Of a DNA stretch of 64,000 nt, positions 60,954-64,000 are shown piece after piece. Origin of the DNA: Verrucomicrobiales bacterium (GTDB lineage Bacteria; Verrucomicrobiota; Verrucomicrobiia; Limisphaerales; J093). The stretch spans positions 58,046 through 122,045 of the forward strand of contig JACKPV010000037.1 of assembly GCA_024233305.1 (NCBI GenBank), read 5' to 3'. The notes under the pieces are model-generated. The model did not search any database, had not been told where the DNA came from, and saw only the letters and a list, made by a program, of their open reading frames with translations. Positions within the stretch are counted from its first letter, which is position 1. Every line of letters begins with the position of its first letter. The position numbers were made by a program, and so were the translations under genes.

Positions 60954-61357
60954 TGAGACAATTCCTGACTGTCGTGCTTGTGGTGGGGGCCATCTGGCTG
61001 GGTCTCCGTTTTTACAACTTCGCCAAGACCGAAGTGCGGGAGGCGGAGAAGAAGGAGACCGTGGACGCCTGGAACAAACCCGCACCCGGCAAACTCCCCG
61101 GCATGCCGGCCAGCCTGGAAAGCGGCCTCGAAACCGCCAAACAGGACGGCGCCACCGGGCTCGCCGACTGGCTGGCCAGAAACCGTGCCCAGGTCCGGGA
61201 TCCGCGCCTCGCCGAAATCGAGTTGGATTACGTCGTGCTCGTCGGCGGTTCCGACCGCGCCGAGGCCAAACGCGCGCTCGAAGCCATCGGCCGGCGCATC
61301 CGCTCCGATTCCCCGGTGCACGCCCGCTACGAGCAGCTCAAGAAGGCTTACGAGTAG
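60953..61357 (+). CDS. Small membrane-anchored protein coupled to murA
   Basis: A 134-residue protein with an N-terminal membrane helix (FLTVVLVVGAIWLGLRFYNF) and a soluble helical domain ending in VHARYEQLKKAYE. Its ATG overlaps the murA stop (TGATG), so translation is coupled and the start is secure. No named family; a periplasmic or membrane role near cell-wall synthesis is an inference from position. Confidence 0.75.
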   Translation: MRQFLTVVLVVGAIWLGLRFYNFAKTEVREAEKKETVDAWNKPAPGKLPGMPASLESGLETAKQDGATGLADWLARNRAQVRDPRLAEIELDYVVLVGGSDRAEAKRALEAIGRRIRSDSPVHARYEQLKKAYE

Positions 61358-61383
61358 CGTCGCTCATCCCTCCTCAGCCCGGT

Positions 61384-62799
61384 TCAGACCACCCCGGCGG
61401 TCGAAGGCAGACTCGCCGCAGCAATCGCCTGGCCATGGCGCTTTTCCTTTTCCCCGGGGATCTGGAACTTCACCTGCGGGGAAAGCTCCGGGAATTCCTC
61501 GTCCAACACCCGGCGTGCCTCGTCCAAAATGATCTGTCCGCCCGGCCCCGAGGTCACCCGTCCGAGGATCAGGATGTGCCGGTATTCGTAGAAATCGGCG
61601 AAATGGACCAGCGTGTAGCCGAGGTACACCCCGATGGTCTCGTAGATCTTGCGCGCCCGGTAGTCCCCGTCCGCCATCAACCCCTGCACGTGCTTCAAGG
61701 TCTCCGGCAAAGGCATCTCGGAGGGCACGCCGATCCCGGCCACTCCCACCAACCGGCCCACGCATTGCTGCGAGAAGTACTTCATCGCGCAGCCCGCGTC
61801 CCCCGACCACTCGTCCACGGCGGCTTCCTGTTGGTAATCGACAGGTACGAAGGCCAGTTCATTGAGCCAGGTGGTGATGCCCCCCTCGGGCGTGACGTAG
61901 CCGCCGGCGGTGCTGGTGCCGAGCGCCACCCCCAGCACGGCATTGTCATCGATCGCCATCGAGCCCGCCAGCGCCGTGACTTCGCCGTCGTTGACCACCT
62001 CGAACGGAATGTTGTTCCACGCCTTGCGCAGGTCGATGAACAGGTCCTTCACCCGGCTACGGAAGAGGTCGGGGGGCACGCCCCGGAACAATGACGCCAC
62101 GCGCACGCGATTGTTGACGTAAACGCCGGCGGCGCTGCCGCCAATGGCATCCACACGCGGCAGATGCGCGGCAGCCTTTTTCAGGCTGTCCTGGATCTGA
62201 TCGAAGTGCCACTGGGGATCCTTCTGGGGGATCGGATCCCAGACGGTCTCCTCACTGAAGACCACTTCACCTTCCCGGACCGCCGCCACCTTGCGGTCGC
62301 TGCCGCCGAGGTCGAACCCGATCCGGCAACCGTCAAGATTGCGGCCCAGCGGCTGGGTGCGACCCTTGGGAGGCGGGAGTTCTTCCGCGGCGCAGTGCAA
62401 CACCTCGAAAGGCCGGCCATAGATCTTCTCTCCCATCATTTGCGCGTCGAAGCGCCCCGTTGGCCGGAGCGCATAGAAACGTCCCAGTTCGTCGGCCAGG
62501 TCATCCGGCCCGGTGAGGTAAATGCGGTGTCCGCCGCGCGACCACAACAGGAACTTGAGCCAGCGTTCGACGAAAAAGACGTTCGCCCCGGCATGCGGAT
62601 GGTCGGGGGGCAGGATCTCGGTATGAAAGTGGCAGACGGTCCCGTCCGGCTGCTCGATGGCAGCCGTGACCGGCCGGCTCCGTCCGCTTTGCAGGGCGGC
62701 ATTGTGGAAGGCCCGCCGGGCCAGAGCGGCCGGACGGAACGCCGGATCAAGGACCGGGGTAATGCGCGGGGCAACAAGAAACGGACCGGTATACCGCAT
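61384..62799 (-). CDS. ROK-family protein with N-terminal extension
   Basis: A 471-residue protein, longer than typical ROK sugar kinases (~300). The first ~160 residues are a domain I cannot name. The ROK-like part begins at GCRIGFDLGGSDRKVAAV (phosphate-binding loop region; GGSDRK replaces the usual GGTK), with VVNDGEVTALAGSMA and GVALGTSTAGGYVTPEGGI matching the ATP/sugar site of the ASKHA fold. No C-x-C-x-x-G-C-x-x-C zinc motif was seen. Substrate is unknown. It is convergent with the murA-linked gene. Confidence 0.8.
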   Translation of the reverse strand: MRYTGPFLVAPRITPVLDPAFRPAALARRAFHNAALQSGRSRPVTAAIEQPDGTVCHFHTEILPPDHPHAGANVFFVERWLKFLLWSRGGHRIYLTGPDDLADELGRFYALRPTGRFDAQMMGEKIYGRPFEVLHCAAEELPPPKGRTQPLGRNLDGCRIGFDLGGSDRKVAAVREGEVVFSEETVWDPIPQKDPQWHFDQIQDSLKKAAAHLPRVDAIGGSAAGVYVNNRVRVASLFRGVPPDLFRSRVKDLFIDLRKAWNNIPFEVVNDGEVTALAGSMAIDDNAVLGVALGTSTAGGYVTPEGGITTWLNELAFVPVDYQQEAAVDEWSGDAGCAMKYFSQQCVGRLVGVAGIGVPSEMPLPETLKHVQGLMADGDYRARKIYETIGVYLGYTLVHFADFYEYRHILILGRVTSGPGGQIILDEARRVLDEEFPELSPQVKFQIPGEKEKRHGQAIAAASLPSTAGVV

Positions 62800-62909
62800 G
62801 CCTCATTGTTACGAACCTTCACCCGCGCCGCCAACCCGAAACAGCCGGACTTACTGTGCGGCTTCCGGAATCCCGGGCCCGGCGCCTCCGCGCGCCACCC
62901 ACGCTCCGC

Positions 62910-63710
62910 TCAAAGCTGCCCCGCGCGCTGCAACGGATCCCAGTATTGCGAATGCGTCAGCCCGACGGTCGCGCTGTTGATCGGGTCGACCGGCGGGTTG
63001 ATCTGGCTGCTCTTCCGCGCTTCCGCGTGGCCGTCGTTGAACACCGCCACGCCGCCATCCCCATGCCGGTTGTTGTCGATGCCCTCGAATGCGCGGGTGC
63101 CGCTCCGCGCCGGATCCATGCAGGAGGTCGGCCACCAGAGGCTGCTGCTCCATTTCAAATCGCTCTTCGGCATGCCGTCGCCCACCACCATGTTCATCGA
63201 GGGGCTGCGGATGCCCGACCGCTTGAACCAGGGCGCGGTCTGGTACGTCACCCCGCCGGCCATGATCGAGTGGGCCGTGTAGGGATGCAGACCGAGAAAG
63301 AACGCGTTGTAGCCGTAACCCACCCGATGGGCGTCGAAGGCCCACTCCCACGGGATGCCGTTGTCGAGCCGCCGTCCCTTGATCGACGGACACCGGAACA
63401 GGTTCGATCGACCGTCGGAATAGCTGACGATGGCCGTGCCCCACCAGTTCGTGACCGATGGCCCCTCGTCCGATGTCGTCAGGCCCTGGTTGCGGTGCGC
63501 AGGGAACGTGTCGTCGTTGTCATCGGTGTAAAGCTGCATGAACAACGCCACCTGCCGGAGGTTGTTGAGGCACGAAATCCGGTTCCCTTTCTCCTTCGCC
63601 TTGGCCAGGGCGGGGAGCAGCATCCCGGCCAGGATCGCGATGATCGCAATGACGACAAGCAGTTCGATCAGCGTGAACGCCACGCGTGACGACATCCGGC
63701 GGGTCTTCAT
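62910..63710 (-). CDS. Prepilin-like protein with H-x-DG C-terminal motif (DUF1559-type)
   Basis: A 266-residue protein from the ATG at 63710; upstream codons are not family-like. The class III-like prepilin signature RVAFTLIELLVVIAIIAILAGMLLPALAKAKEK starts at residue ~10. The C-terminal region NRHGDGGVAVFNDGHAEAR is the usual H-G-x-x-x-x-x-F-x-D-G-H motif of verrucomicrobial/planctomycete DUF1559 proteins. These are exported or pilus-like proteins of unknown function, often present in dozens per genome. Confidence 0.92.
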   Translation of the reverse strand: MKTRRMSSRVAFTLIELLVVIAIIAILAGMLLPALAKAKEKGNRISCLNNLRQVALFMQLYTDDNDDTFPAHRNQGLTTSDEGPSVTNWWGTAIVSYSDGRSNLFRCPSIKGRRLDNGIPWEWAFDAHRVGYGYNAFFLGLHPYTAHSIMAGGVTYQTAPWFKRSGIRSPSMNMVVGDGMPKSDLKWSSSLWWPTSCMDPARSGTRAFEGIDNNRHGDGGVAVFNDGHAEARKSSQINPPVDPINSATVGLTHSQYWDPLQRAGQL

Positions 63711-64000
63711 GGAGCCCACAGTAACGGGTCGCACCCCGCAAAGCAAACTGCACGAAAGCCAGGCCAGGGACGTCAGAAGGGGGGGAAGGGACGGGAAGGG
63801 ACAGCAGGGACACCAGGAACGCAAGCGACTCGCGGGGAGGCGCCGGACGAGGCGAACCACCACCCGAATCGCACCCAAGACCTCATGAAGGATGCCAGGC
63901 TGCCGCCCCCGGCGAAAGCACCTCGCCCTGATGTTCCTCTGGTCCCTTTCGTCCCTTCCCCTTGAGTCCCTTCTCCCACCCGCCCACAGAAGCGCCGGTT
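63711..64000. other. Terminal intergenic sequence with polypurine inverted repeat
   Basis: No gene is supported in the last 290 bases. Two polypurine/polypyrimidine blocks are roughly inverted: GGGGAAGGGACGGGAAGGGA near 63781-63802 and its near-complement TCCCTTTCGTCCCTTCCCC near 63944-63962, with a further CCCTTCTCCC after it. Confidence 0.45.

Noticed and set aside
58674..61085. 803-codon minus-strand frame
   Set aside because: Antisense to prmC and murA, which are certain.

Overview
The window is GC-rich chromosomal DNA, most likely from a member of the Verrucomicrobiota (Limisphaerales/Pedosphaera-like). That assignment is an inference from gene content. The pointers are two ECF sigma factors of the TTHWSVV type, two very large Ser/Thr kinase-WD40 receptors with N-terminal zinc ribbons, a PEP-CTERM exported protein, a prepilin-like protein with an H-x-DG C-terminal motif, a sulfatase, a PL10-like pectate lyase, a giant RHS protein, and several families of short dispersed palindromic repeats. 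No rRNA operon, CRISPR array or prophage was seen. One tRNA is present, tRNA-Leu(CAG).

Layout. 1-9.6 kb: the 3' end of an RDD-type membrane protein, an exported purple-acid-phosphatase-like phosphoesterase, and a four-gene minus-strand operon (ATP-grasp, alpha-E, ATP-grasp/alpha-E fusion, transglutaminase) predicted to make or modify a peptide. 10-16.8 kb: an exported sulfatase divergent from a WD40 kinase, then a two-gene nucleotidyltransferase unit and a small conserved protein. 16.8-21.8 kb: a repeat island, a PEP-CTERM protein with a large glycine-rich exported partner, and a second repeat island. 21.8-29.5 kb: ECF sigma factor, a 196-bp MITE-like palindrome, a small helical protein divergent from recA, an IS66 remnant, and an ECF sigma/WD40 kinase pair. 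29.7-36 kb: a possible beta-pore-forming protein with an odd ubiquitin-like N-terminus, then an EVE-domain protein, an RNase H-fold exonuclease and a NYN-OST-HTH protein (a possible RNA-metabolism cluster), a large exported protein and tRNA-Leu.

36.5-45.8 kb: a giant secreted RHS/YD-repeat gene split by a complete 2858-bp insertion element. The element has 62-bp bipartite terminal inverted repeats and a 5-bp target duplication, and precise excision would restore the reading frame. The RHS tip carries HExxH and HExxHxxGxxH motifs. 45.9-56.8 kb: rsmB, then a flotillin / giant AAA+ ATPase (DUF3686-like) / coiled-coil operon that is the best candidate for an uncharacterised multi-protein system, followed by a second nucleotidyltransferase two-gene unit. 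57-64 kb: pectate lyase, prmC, murA with a small coupled membrane protein, a ROK-family protein, and a prepilin-like protein.

The gene set suggests an aerobic polysaccharide-degrading bacterium with heavy surface/secretome investment and kinase/ECF signalling. Functional links between regions are not shown by the sequence beyond the operons described.
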